Shown in pieces: positions 34,849-43,537 of a stretch of DNA of 64,000 nt. The first letter of the stretch is position 1. The number at the start of each line of letters is the position of its first letter. Source of the DNA: Pirellulales bacterium (GTDB lineage Bacteria > Planctomycetota > Planctomycetia > Pirellulales > Lacipirellulaceae). The translations under genes were made by a program, and so were the position numbers. Where the stretch lies: positions 248,001 through 312,000 of the forward strand of contig JAHBXQ010000005.1 in assembly GCA_019636345.1 (NCBI GenBank). Reading direction: 5' to 3'. The notes under the pieces were generated by a model. That model was not told the DNA's origin and searched no databases. It saw nothing but the letters and a program-made list of their open reading frames with translations.

Positions 34849-35557
34849 GGCAAGCGCCTCCATGCCAAGAGAACGCAACGACTCGCCAGCCGCGAAGGCC
34901 GGGCAAGGATGACGGCTGACACCAGCCTTCTTCGCCGCGTGAATTTGTCCTATCGCTTGCTTCGACATAAACGTCGCCGAGCTCACACAACAGGAGCGTT
35001 TTGCTGGATTCTCCCCAAGATCGTTAAAGTCGGCACTGAGCGAGTGTGACGAAGCCGCACACCGCGACGTAAGCCAGAGCCCGGCCGCACTGCAAGAGCC
35101 CGCTTGGCAGGCCACCGGCGAACATGCGAAGTTCGCGGCACGAAACCTCTCGCGACGCCCGGGATTTCACCTTCGATGCAAAGTCTTGAACAGCGCGCAA
35201 GCGTCAATTGACTTGGCGCTCTCAGCAACCGCGTCGCGATGGCTGAACGAGTGTGCGGCGCGGAACGAACGCGAAACAGCACGAGCAGGCGTCAGACGTC
35301 GGTCGCCCCGGATCCGCTTTCACAACACGACCTCCCTGGCCAAACCACGGCCAAAACCTTCGCGCTGCAACCGCTGCAGTGGTTAAAATCGATACGGTCA
35401 GCGGGTCCCGCCAACTCAATCGCGACTGCCGACCAAACTGTCGGCCTGGGTTCCGGGCCTGGAAACGGCGCGTATTGCGCCGAAAACGGGCTTCACAACT
35501 GCCTTGCAGCCTGTTTCCTCCGGGGATAAGATAGTGGGCTTGGCGGCCCCCCGCCCA
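34849..35557. other. Intergenic region upstream of tRNA-Pro
   Basis: There are 709 bases with no supported protein gene. Overlapping short frames are Arg-rich shadows. The right end carries the tRNA promoter candidate at 35504-35532. Confidence 0.5.
35504..35532 (+). promoter_or_regulatory. Candidate promoter of tRNA-Pro
   Basis: TTGCAG (35504-35509), a 17-base spacer and TAAGAT (35527-35532) lie 26 bases upstream of the tRNA 5' end. Confidence 0.5.
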
Positions 35558-35632
35558 CGGGCTGTAGCTCAGCTTGGCTAGAGCGCTGCGTTCGGGACGC
35601 AGAGGTCGAAGGTTCAAATCCTTTCAGCCCGA
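35558..35632 (+). tRNA. tRNA-Pro (anticodon CGG)
   Basis: All arms fold. The acceptor stem is CGGGCTG/CAGCCCG, the D stem GCTC/GAGC, the anticodon stem CTGCG/CGCAG with loop TTCGGGA (anticodon CGG, decoding CCG), and the T stem GAAGG/CCTTT with loop TTCAAAT. The discriminator is A and no CCA is encoded. The 3' half from the T loop onward is also the antisense of the last codons and stop of the serine recombinase gene, as expected for an integration site. Confidence 0.93.
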
Positions 35633-37071
35633 CTATTTTCAGAAACGAGCCCTTCGGCGAGGACGTCGAAGGGCTTTCGTATTGCAGGGACGAGAGTTAC
35701 GTCGACGAGCGTGAAGTTCAAACAGACGATTTCGAGCATTCGGCGTTTGGCGCGATAGTCGGCCGTAACCCATTTCTCCTGCAGCGTTTGCGAAAGTTCA
35801 AACGCCGCCAGCGCGATTTCGCCCTGTTCCTCGCGACTGCGGTCGTGCGCGTCGACCTCGATCGAGAGCCGCGCGATGCGGTCGCGAAGCTCCGTCCCTT
35901 TGGCGGCGAACGCGTCCTGGTCGATCTCGCCGAGCAGCCGCAAGTTGAGCAGTTGGTCCTGCTGCTTGCGCAACAGCGTCAACTGGCGATTCAACTCTGC
36001 CAGTTGCTCCTGCCGCGCGGTCTGCTGGCCGCGAGTCCGCTCCCGCAAGACCCGAGCGAACCAATCGCGCGTCTTCTCGTCGTCGATCCGCAGCGTTTCG
36101 AAGAAGGCGAGCATCTGCTCGTCGAGGGCCTTTTCCGGAAGCCGAACCCGCGGATGACCCGCCGCCGTGTATCCGGAACAGCGGTAGTAGCGGTAGTGCT
36201 TGACTCCCCGCGCGCCCTTCTTCTGGATCGTCTCGCCCGTGATCGGCCGGCCGCAATGACCGCACACGATCAGACCGCCGGCGTAGGTCAACTCGTGCGA
36301 CCGGTAGACCTGGCCGCCGAGCAATTGTTGCACCCGATCGAACGTGACCCGGTCGATCAAGGGCTCATGCGTCCCCGGATACCACTGTCCCTTGTACGCA
36401 ACCTCGCCCAGATAGGCCCGGTCGCGCAGCAGCATATGGAGCTTGCTCCGCGTGAACCGGCGCGCTTTCGATGAATAGACCATGCCCGCTTTGTCGAGTT
36501 CGTCGACCAGCGAATCGAGCGTATGCCCTTCAAAGGCGTAGAGATCGAAGATTCGCCGCACCTTGCGGGCGTTGTCCGGATCGGTTTCGACGAGACTCCG
36601 CCCGTCTCGGCGGACGTTGCGATAGCCGTACGGCGCCTTGCCGACGAAGAGCCCGGCCTGAATCCGGCGAAACAGTCCGTCCTTCACGTCGAGCGATTGC
36701 TGTTCGGTGTAGAACGAGGCCATGTTGGCCAGCGTCCGCCGCATCATCCGCCCGGCGGGCGTGTTCTCGGTCGCTTGGGTGACGTACACGACCTTGAGAC
36801 CGTGGTCGACTTCCAACCGCTCCAATTCGACGTAGTCGAACAGGTTGCGAGCCGCGCGGTCGACCTTGAAGAACAGCACGCCGGCGAGTTCCGAGGCATG
36901 CTGTCTGGCATACGCCAGCAGTTCCCGAAACGTCCGCCGCTCGTCGGGCTTGGTCGCGGTCTCGGCGATCCGGTAGAGCTTGACGATTTCGCCGCCGTTC
37001 TGGCCGGCGTAGCGGTGCAGGGCTTCCTCCTGCACTTCGAGCGAGAACCCTTCGCGTTCCTGCTCGCGACT
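35614..37071 (-). pseudogene. Large serine recombinase, 5'-truncated, overlapping tRNA-Pro
   Basis: About 485 codons encode most of a large serine recombinase. The resolvase fold continues with GVLFFKVDRAARNLFDYVEL and ENTPAGRMMRRTLANMASF. The recombinase domain starts near GKAPYGYRNVRRDGRS. A zinc ribbon has two Cys pairs (VCGHCGRPITGE and YYRCSGYT), and a coiled coil lies near the C terminus. The N terminus begins at LLSREQEREGFSLEVQEE. The 'Y-R-V-S' strand with the catalytic Ser that normally precedes this is missing, replaced by an inverted repeat (37081-37107) and an in-frame stop. The stop codon (35614-35616) lies in the T loop of tRNA-Pro. It is very likely inactive. A GTG at 37035 could still start a 473-residue remnant. 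Confidence 0.82.
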
Positions 37072-37080
37072 AAGGAGTCG

Positions 37081-37107
37081 CCTTGGTCCGGCCTAACCGG
37101 ACCAAGG
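37081..37107. repeat. Inverted repeat at the recombinase breakpoint
   Basis: The arms CCTTGGTCCGG and CCGGACCAAGG pair perfectly over 11 bases with loop CCTAA. It lies 10 bases from the last recombinase-like codon and 24 bases from the stop of the neighbouring leftward gene, so it may be that gene's terminator or the scar of the event that removed the recombinase 5' end. Confidence 0.7.
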
Positions 37108-37130
37108 CGGCCTCAAACGGATTAAAGACG

Positions 37131-37628
37131 TTAACGAGCGTTGAACTTACGCGCGTCCGTCTTCGGCAGAGCCCAGAGGGGCGTCGAGTTCGACCGAGTC
37201 GGGGCTCGGTAGTAGCTCGATCCGCTCGAGTACGCACGTGGCGCCGCGACTGTCGGAGTCGGCGCTACCGTCCCTTCCGGCACGTACGAGTACCGGCGAC
37301 TGGCCTGCGGGACCACCGTAGCCTCGGGGCACGGAGTCGTTGCCTCTGTTCCCGCCGCAGACGGCGCGTACGAGTACCGGCGACCTTCAGTCGGCGCCTG
37401 GACAACCATCGGACTCGGCGTTGCTGCGACCGGATCGCTGTCACTGCGGTCAACAGGGGCGCGACGGGCATACGTCGAGCCAATGCCAGAGTTGCGCTGA
37501 GAGCTATAAGCGCCGGGACGATAATCCCCACGGGCCTTAGCCGTCCCGACTGCTGGAGCCGCTTGGGCAATGCCGGCTCCAAGCAGGGCCACTGCCAACA
37601 TCGATGTCAAGAGATTTCGAGCGTTCAT
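37131..37628 (-). CDS. Small exported hypothetical protein with RRYSY repeats
   Basis: The 165-residue protein has a signal peptide (about 1-24, NLLTSMLAVALLGAGIAQAA) and a low-complexity mature part rich in Ala, Pro, Thr, Ser and Tyr. Two copies of a RRYSYxP unit (RRYSYAPS, RRYSYVPE) and several Tyr-Ser pairs are visible. I do not recognise the family. The ATG at 37628 has a strong GGAGGTG ribosome site 6 bases upstream. It is the first intact gene right of the tRNA-Pro junction. Confidence 0.62.
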   Translation of the reverse strand: MNARNLLTSMLAVALLGAGIAQAAPAVGTAKARGDYRPGAYSSQRNSGIGSTYARRAPVDRSDSDPVAATPSPMVVQAPTEGRRYSYAPSAAGTEATTPCPEATVVPQASRRYSYVPEGTVAPTPTVAAPRAYSSGSSYYRAPTRSNSTPLWALPKTDARKFNAR

Positions 37629-37817
37629 TTTACACCTCCGCCAAACAAAGGCGCCGCGGCGCCTCTTGCTCACAAGAGCAAGAGAAAATGCAACGCAGGC
37701 GCGGGAAACGGAATCTTCGAGAATTCAGCGCAGCGACAAGCCGGGCTGAGGGATCACCGACATGCCCGTGTCAGAATGTCCTAGCGTCACGCTAGGCGCA
37801 CACGGGGAGCGCAAGAG

Positions 37818-38207
37818 TCACACCCTGAGACAGGTGCGCTGAGCAAAAAGCGTCGGAGAATAGGGGCCGCTGATCGAGAGCAGCGACAGCGCTTCGCGAA
37901 GGTCCTGCCCCGCCCCGTCATCGATTTCCACGTAAGCGGTTGCAGAACCCACTTTGGCCAATTCGCGAAGATCGCGGCTCGACGGGGTCGTCGTCTGATC
38001 CTTGTCGCGGGCGGGAGATTCTTGGCTGCAGCAGGCTGAGTCGCACTCGCAGCCCTCGCCGCCGCAGCAGTTCCCCGCGTTGTGCAAGCCGACAGGGCTC
38101 TTGGCGCACGGCGCAACGGCCAGCGAGGGGCAGGAATCCCCTCCCCCAAGGGCAACCACGAGGGCCCCGATGAGGGCGAATCGAATTAAACTCGATGCGG
38201 CGATCAT
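37818..38207 (-). CDS. Small exported Cys-rich protein
   Basis: The 129-residue protein has a signal peptide (about 1-24, IRFALIGALVVALGGG) and eight cysteines between residues 26 and 60, six of them packed in CCGGEGCECDSACC (47-60). The C-terminal half (about 75-129) is a small mixed domain without Cys except one near the end. I do not recognise the family. The Cys spacing suggests metal binding, and the efflux operon 1.8 kb to the right makes metal capture plausible, but this is inference. A weak ribosome site precedes the ATG. Confidence 0.6.
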   Translation of the reverse strand: MIAASSLIRFALIGALVVALGGGDSCPSLAVAPCAKSPVGLHNAGNCCGGEGCECDSACCSQESPARDKDQTTTPSSRDLRELAKVGSATAYVEIDDGAGQDLREALSLLSISGPYSPTLFAQRTCLRV

Positions 38208-38256
38208 GGCTCTATAACTATACGTCGGAAAATGGACTCGAACGAGTCCCGCCGAC

Positions 38257-39171
38257 TTACGGGAGCTTGCGTGCTAAATGCCGTTGTGCTCCGGCGCTGG
38301 CTACGGGCAAAACCCGTACCACGTTCGCCGCAGGGACCGCTCCGAGGCTCTCAAGCCAGTGTTGTTCCAAATCCCGGCCGCTTTCGAAGCCATAACATTC
38401 TGTTGCCGCTTGATTAACTCCAATCTCTTGGCAGCGGACGGCAAACCGGTGGAGCTGATCCGCGGAGCCCCTACTGCGCAAATAGCGCGTCAAAGCCGCA
38501 CACTGCCCGTAGAAAACGCCCATCCGCTGCCGGGTCGGGTAACCACGGGCCGTCACCAGTTCGGAAACGGTGAATCCAAAACCTCGGCGCACGCCATCAT
38601 TGCGGTCACGTTCATGGAGAATCTGTTTCGCCTCGGGATCGGCAAGCAGGGCGATGCCCTCATCATACCAAAGGGGTGCGGCGGTTTCGCGGTGTCGATC
38701 GGCCAGGAGTACATGGCATAGCTCGTGAGGCAGCGCCGCGGCCAGAAAGTTCGGAACATCGGTTCTGAGGTCTATGCGACGCGACTGGACGGGCCCGGTT
38801 GTCGGTTTGGTCAGCGACGACCCATAGGTCGCCGCGTAGGCTGTTCCGACGGCTGCAGCGTAACTTTGCGTCGTCACGTGCAAAATGATGCGGCACTTCG
38901 GACGCCACGGTCTCTGCTCCGCTTCAACGAATCCCCACTCACGAATCAATTCCGCGCGGATTTCCTCGCAACGTCGTGCTGTGCGTTCCGCTTCAGCCGC
39001 TCCGGCGAGCGAGCAGACTTGGAAATTGCCCGTCGTCGCGATCCACCAGGGGCCCTGACGCCCATGGGCTAAGGCTTCGGCGGACATGCACGCGCAGGTG
39101 CGAGAGTCGCACGCGAAGGCGGCGCCGGCCAAGCAGACCGCCGCAGCCAGAGCCATCGCAATTCTTGGCAT
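38257..39171 (-). CDS. Exported HExxH metallopeptidase-like protein (peptidase MA-like)
   Basis: The 304-residue exported protein starts with a signal peptide (1-20, MALAAAVCLAGAAFAC). The zinc motif HELCH lies at 149-153, and a downstream Glu in WYDEGIALLAD (E171) fits a gluzincin such as the peptidase MA/M61-like families. Cys residues are frequent near the N terminus (CDSRTCACMS). The ATG at 39171 has AGGA upstream, and a longer frame to 39288 adds a non-signal N terminus. It is separated from the Cys-rich gene by 49 bases on the same strand, so the two may be co-transcribed. The substrate is unknown. Confidence 0.7.
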   Translation of the reverse strand: MPRIAMALAAAVCLAGAAFACDSRTCACMSAEALAHGRQGPWWIATTGNFQVCSLAGAAEAERTARRCEEIRAELIREWGFVEAEQRPWRPKCRIILHVTTQSYAAAVGTAYAATYGSSLTKPTTGPVQSRRIDLRTDVPNFLAAALPHELCHVLLADRHRETAAPLWYDEGIALLADPEAKQILHERDRNDGVRRGFGFTVSELVTARGYPTRQRMGVFYGQCAALTRYLRSRGSADQLHRFAVRCQEIGVNQAATECYGFESGRDLEQHWLESLGAVPAANVVRVLPVASAGAQRHLARKLP

Positions 39172-39611
39172 CCGATTCCTGGGGACGATGGCGGTGTGGG
39201 AGGAGCGGTGCGCAGCCGAGGACGTCGTAGACGCCCGTCTTGCAACGCGCGTTCCCCAGGGAGTCATCTTCGCGGCGTCTGAACGCAAGGCGAACTACAG
39301 CAATAACTTGCTAAACTCAGAGGGGCCCTCGGTCGTCGTCCAAGGTCCGGTGATTTGCCGAATCTAAGGGCAGGCATGCCCGCGAAATCAGCAACGCTAT
39401 GAAGGCGTGGCGAAGAAATGTAAGGGCGAGTTTCTCCAGAGCCCCGGCGAGCGCCGCTCGGCATCGTCGCCGAGAGAAGAACCGGAACCTACGGTGGCCG
39501 ACCGCGTCGCTCGGCCCCGGGGCACTGCTCGCGAATCCCCGCACGACCTGGAGTTCACTCCCAAGAATCCGCGTCAAATGGCGCGGGGACAGGCCCCGCG
39601 GCAGTCGAGCG
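39172..39611. other. Intergenic stretch before the IS630 remnant
   Basis: There are 440 bases without a convincing gene. Short frames on both strands are Arg-rich. The DNA leads into an IS630 transposase fragment at 39612, so part may be further degraded transposon sequence. Confidence 0.4.
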
Positions 39612-39790
39612 ATGGCGGAACGTCGACTGGCCGCGTATCACAAAAAAGCCCGGCGGCAGGGCGCCTGCATCGTTTTTTGTCGACGAAACAGGCTTCCGCT
39701 TGCAGCCGGCGAGTCGCCGCAAGCATTCTTATGCATCTGACGAATCTGATTCGGCCCGTGGTACGCCAACACTTGGCGCCACGCTGAGGC
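39612..39790 (+). pseudogene. IS630-family transposase remnant
   Basis: From the ATG at 39612 the frame reads KKARRQGACIVF, as before the catalytic DE of IS630 transposases. One extra T in the TTTTTT run near 39674 then shifts the frame, after which the expected VDETGFRLQP continues in another frame and fades after RRKHSY. Only about 60 codons are recognisable, with a premature end. It is a decayed insertion sequence fragment left of the efflux operon. Confidence 0.6.
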
Positions 39791-39974
39791 ACATGCTATC
39801 ACTTCGCGCGCCGGTGCGATGTGCGGTCGTTGGCTCAGCGATAGTTTTCAATTCCGCTGGCCGGTATTCGGCTAGCGTGTCGATTGCATTTACATTCTTG
39901 ATGGTCGCACGCGGCCCATCGTGCGAGTGAATCGGCGGTTCGGTGCGCGGCCCGCGCGAAGGCGTAAGCTAGCA

Positions 39975-41459
39975 ATGGCGTCATCTGTTCAAGTTCCGGC
40001 ACTCGTGGCGTCACTGCTCGCCGCAACGCTCGTCGGCTGCCGCAGCGGCGGAGGCACGGCCGGCGGCGCAGGTGCAGCCCAAGCTGTCGCCCAGCCGCTG
40101 GCCCATCTGCCGCCCGTAACGAATAGCTCGCCGACGGCAGAGCGGTTGGAATTGCCGGCCGCGTTCAATCTCGCGTCAACCGAGGGGGTGACACTGGTCG
40201 CCGCGCAGGCGCCGATCCATACCGCGACGGACGACGGTACGCTCGCGGAATTGGTGGCCGAAGCCATCGCCGCCAACCCGCGAATCCGCCGCTTGGATGC
40301 GGAAGCGCGGGCTACGCGGGACCGAGTCCCGCAAGCGAGGGCGCTGCCCGACCCCATGGTCGAGAGCAGCTACTTCGGCGTGCCGCAACTCATGGCCGAC
40401 GGCGAAATGCGCGGCACGCTTATGGTCAGCCAGGCGATTCCCTACTTCAAGCAACTTGGCGCCCGCGAGCAAGAAGCGATCTTCGAGTCGCTTGTAATGC
40501 AGCAAGAAAGCCAGGCCGCGCGATTGCAGATCTCGGCCGACGTGGAAGAAACGTGGGCACAACTTTATTTGCTGGGCCAATTGACGCGAATCAACGAAGC
40601 CAATCGGCAATTGATCGCATCGCTGGTGGAAGTGGCCGCCAACCGAGTCCAAGTCGGCGAAACGACGGCCGGCGACGTGGTGCTGGGCACGCTGGAGCTC
40701 AGCCGGGCGGAGGAAGAGCGGATCATGCTCCTGCAACGACTGGCCTCGCGCAAGGCCATGTTGAACCAGCTTCTGGGCTGGCCGGCCGATTGCGAGCTGC
40801 CGACGCCGGAAGCGTTGCCGTTCGCGCCGACTGCCGCCTCGCTTGACGAATTGCGTTCAGCTGCGTTCCGCAGTCAGCCGGAGATCGTCGCGGCCAGGCT
40901 GCGGAGCGAAGCCGCCTCCTGGGGCGTCCAGGTCGCCCGTTTGGAGCGAGTCCCCGAGATTACCTTGCTGTACGAGCATATGTTCATGAAGATGAATCCA
41001 GGCGAGCACGGCTCCGACCCCTGGCGCGTCGGAGCGGGCATGAACGTGCCGTTGTGGCGCGGCAAGTACGAGGCAATGGAGCGCGAAGCACGGCACCGGC
41101 GAGTTGCGGCGCGGCAAGGCGTCGACGAAACGATACGCGAATACGATGCGATGCTGGTCGATTGGCTGGAACAGGCGCGGGCGGCACAGCGCACAGCACG
41201 ACTGTACCGCGAAACGATCTTGCCCCAGTCGCGGCAGGCGCTGGAATCGGATCAACGGGCGTATTCCCAGGGAGCGGTTACGTTCGAGCGCGTGGTAAGC
41301 GACGCCCAAAATCTTCTCACCGCCGAGTCGGCGCTGCATCGTGCGACAACTGACGAAGCGATCGCCTTGGCGCGTCTCAAACAGACCGTGGGCGGAACGC
41401 TGCCCGCCTCGTCGGAGGAACTTGTGACTCCGCGGCCTATATCCGGCTCGTCCGAGTAG
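39975..41459 (+). CDS. TolC-family outer membrane lipoprotein of a metal efflux system (CusC-like)
   Basis: The 494-residue protein has a lipoprotein signal ending in the lipobox LVGC (Cys22). Two outer-membrane efflux repeats follow, the first beginning near LAELVAEAIAANPRIRRLDAEA and the second near LDELRSAAFRSQPEIVAARL, with coiled-coil helices between. It forms the outer duct of an RND efflux pump. It is followed after 6 bases by the adaptor gene and then by the inner membrane pump, a CBA operon. The ATG at 39975 starts the lipoprotein signal, and the frame is open to 39921 upstream. Confidence 0.9.
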   Translation: MASSVQVPALVASLLAATLVGCRSGGGTAGGAGAAQAVAQPLAHLPPVTNSSPTAERLELPAAFNLASTEGVTLVAAQAPIHTATDDGTLAELVAEAIAANPRIRRLDAEARATRDRVPQARALPDPMVESSYFGVPQLMADGEMRGTLMVSQAIPYFKQLGAREQEAIFESLVMQQESQAARLQISADVEETWAQLYLLGQLTRINEANRQLIASLVEVAANRVQVGETTAGDVVLGTLELSRAEEERIMLLQRLASRKAMLNQLLGWPADCELPTPEALPFAPTAASLDELRSAAFRSQPEIVAARLRSEAASWGVQVARLERVPEITLLYEHMFMKMNPGEHGSDPWRVGAGMNVPLWRGKYEAMEREARHRRVAARQGVDETIREYDAMLVDWLEQARAAQRTARLYRETILPQSRQALESDQRAYSQGAVTFERVVSDAQNLLTAESALHRATTDEAIALARLKQTVGGTLPASSEELVTPRPISGSSE

Positions 41460-41465
41460 CTTGCC

Positions 41466-43535
41466 ATGAGCAATACGCCCCGCGACTCTTCGACCTCCGC
41501 CACGTCGCCCACACCCTCGGCGGCTCGTAGCGATTCGCCTCGCCCCGAGTTCGATCGCCAGTTCTTTGTTCGCCTAGCGCTGAATGCGACGGCGTTATTA
41601 GCCGTCGGCCTAGTCTTGCTCGTGTTGCTCGGGTTGTTGCAGCGCGTCGGTTGGATCGGCGCAAAACGGAGTGCCGACGTCGAAGCGCCGGCCAGCCCCG
41701 GCATGGAGTACTCGTGCCCGATGCATCCGCAAATTCGCCAGCCGAATCCGGGCCGCTGCCCGATTTGCGGCATGCCGTTGGAACTGCGGGCCGAGGACGC
41801 CGGCGGATTGCAGGACCAATATGCCGTGACCATAAGGCCGGCGGCGCGGCGGCTGGCGAACATCCAAACGGCGGCGGTCGAATCGCGGCCAGTGGCGAAG
41901 ACCCTGACGTCGATCGGCCGCATCGCGATCGACGAAAGCCGCCAAGCAACGATCTCGGCTTACGTCGCCGGGCGGATCGAGCGGCTGTTCGCCGACTTCA
42001 CGGGCGTGGTCGTCGCCCGCGGCGATCATCTGGCCGTGATCTACAGTCCGCAACTCTATGCCGCCCAGGCGGAATACCTCGAAAGCCGCCGGGCGGTGGC
42101 TGCCATGGAAGGCACGGCTCTGGCGACGGTCCGACGGGCTCAGGAGCAGCTTGTCGCTGGGGCGCGACGCCGACTGAGCGAACTTGGCATGACCGCCGAG
42201 CAACTCGAAGAGATCGACCGTTCGGCGGCGGCCCAGTCGCGAATCACAATCTACGCTCCGATGGGCGGCACTGTGACGCAAAAGCTTGTCGTCGAAGGAC
42301 AGTATGTGGAAGCAGGCGAACCGATTTACCAAATCGCCGACCTATCGACCGTGTGGTTGCTGCTGCAACTCTACCCGGAAGACGCGGCGCTCGTGCGCTT
42401 CGGGCAGCATGCCGATGTGAACGTGCAATCGCTGCCGGGCGAGCGTTTTTCCGGCCGCGTGGCGTTCGTCGACCCCGTCGTGAACGAAAAAACGCGCACG
42501 GTCAGCGTGCGCGTGGAGCTGCTCAACGATCGCCGCCTGTTGCGACCGGGCGACTACGCAACGGCGCGCCTCCACGTGCCGATTGGCGAACAGGGACAAG
42601 TGTACGACGACGACCTGGCCGGCAAGTGGATCAGCCCGATGCACCCGCAGATCATCCGCGACGAGCCGGGCCCGTGCCCGATTTGCGGCATGGACCTCGT
42701 GCCGACCAGCCAATATGGCTATGCCAACGCGCCGGTACCCCAGCCGGAAGTGTTGGTGGTGCCGCGCCGCGCGGTGTTGATGACCGGAGCGACGAGCCTA
42801 GTGTATGTCGAGACGGAGCCGGGGCGATTCGAAATCCGGCCCGTGACGCTCGGTCCGCTGTTGCGCGACGAGGCGGTAATCGTCGATGGCGTGTCGGCCG
42901 GGGAAGAAGTCGCGGTGAGCGGCAACTTCCTCATCGACTCGCAGATGCAGCTCGCCGGGAAGCCGTCGCTGATCGATCCGAAGCGTGCGCAAGCGGCAAA
43001 GCAGCAGACAATTGAAGGGCCGCTTCCGATTCCCGCGGACGCCGCGCAGCTGATCGCCGGCGAGACAGGACGCACGCTCGAAGCGCTGTACGAGTCCTAT
43101 TTCGCGCTCGTCGCCGCGTTGTCCGCCGACGCAGTGCCGAGCGAGGAGCAAGTCGTCGCGGTCGAACAGGCTGCGGCATCGCTTGCCGACGCTCGCGACT
43201 TGCCGGAGGCAATTCGCGCCCATGCAGCGGCCGTTGGAAAGGAAGTTGCGCACCTGCACCATAGATCGCTCGAAGACGCACGGAAGAAGTTCGAGCCGAT
43301 CAGCCGCGCGATCCTGCAAATGGCCGCGGCGGCGCGCGGCGCCGAGGCCACGGAATCGCTGGTTCACTACTGGTGCTCGATGGTCCCCGGCGGCCACGGC
43401 GACTGGCTGCAAGAATCGTCGCCGCCGACCAATCCCTACTGGGGCAGCCAGATGCTCCGCTGCGTGCAGCACGAACAGCAACTGCAGCCGCCCCAGGCGC
43501 AGGCCGCGCAGGCTTCCTCTCGCGACGGAGATTAA
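41466..43535 (+). CDS. RND efflux periplasmic adaptor with two heavy-metal-binding domains and DUF3347 (CusB-like)
   Basis: The 689-residue protein has one membrane helix (about 33-58) and a periplasmic body. A heavy-metal-binding domain lies at about 80-108 (YSCPMHPQI then CPICGMPLE). The lipoyl/beta-barrel fusion domains of an RND adaptor follow (about 150-380, with NIQTAAVESRPVAKTLTS). A second metal-binding domain (about 388-413, WISPMHPQII then CPICGMDLVP) sits inside the adaptor, and its first Cys is replaced by Ser. The C-terminal region (about 525-660) resembles DUF3347, with HHRSLEDARKKFEPISRAIL. It would pass Cu/Ag or another soft metal to the pump encoded 2 bases downstream. Confidence 0.9.
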   Translation: MSNTPRDSSTSATSPTPSAARSDSPRPEFDRQFFVRLALNATALLAVGLVLLVLLGLLQRVGWIGAKRSADVEAPASPGMEYSCPMHPQIRQPNPGRCPICGMPLELRAEDAGGLQDQYAVTIRPAARRLANIQTAAVESRPVAKTLTSIGRIAIDESRQATISAYVAGRIERLFADFTGVVVARGDHLAVIYSPQLYAAQAEYLESRRAVAAMEGTALATVRRAQEQLVAGARRRLSELGMTAEQLEEIDRSAAAQSRITIYAPMGGTVTQKLVVEGQYVEAGEPIYQIADLSTVWLLLQLYPEDAALVRFGQHADVNVQSLPGERFSGRVAFVDPVVNEKTRTVSVRVELLNDRRLLRPGDYATARLHVPIGEQGQVYDDDLAGKWISPMHPQIIRDEPGPCPICGMDLVPTSQYGYANAPVPQPEVLVVPRRAVLMTGATSLVYVETEPGRFEIRPVTLGPLLRDEAVIVDGVSAGEEVAVSGNFLIDSQMQLAGKPSLIDPKRAQAAKQQTIEGPLPIPADAAQLIAGETGRTLEALYESYFALVAALSADAVPSEEQVVAVEQAAASLADARDLPEAIRAHAAAVGKEVAHLHHRSLEDARKKFEPISRAILQMAAAARGAEATESLVHYWCSMVPGGHGDWLQESSPPTNPYWGSQMLRCVQHEQQLQPPQAQAAQASSRDGD

Positions 43536-43537
43536 CC

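Noticed and set aside
37083-37784. A 233-codon frame right of the recombinase
   Set aside because: It is antisense to the supported exported protein at 37131-37628 and is Arg-rich.
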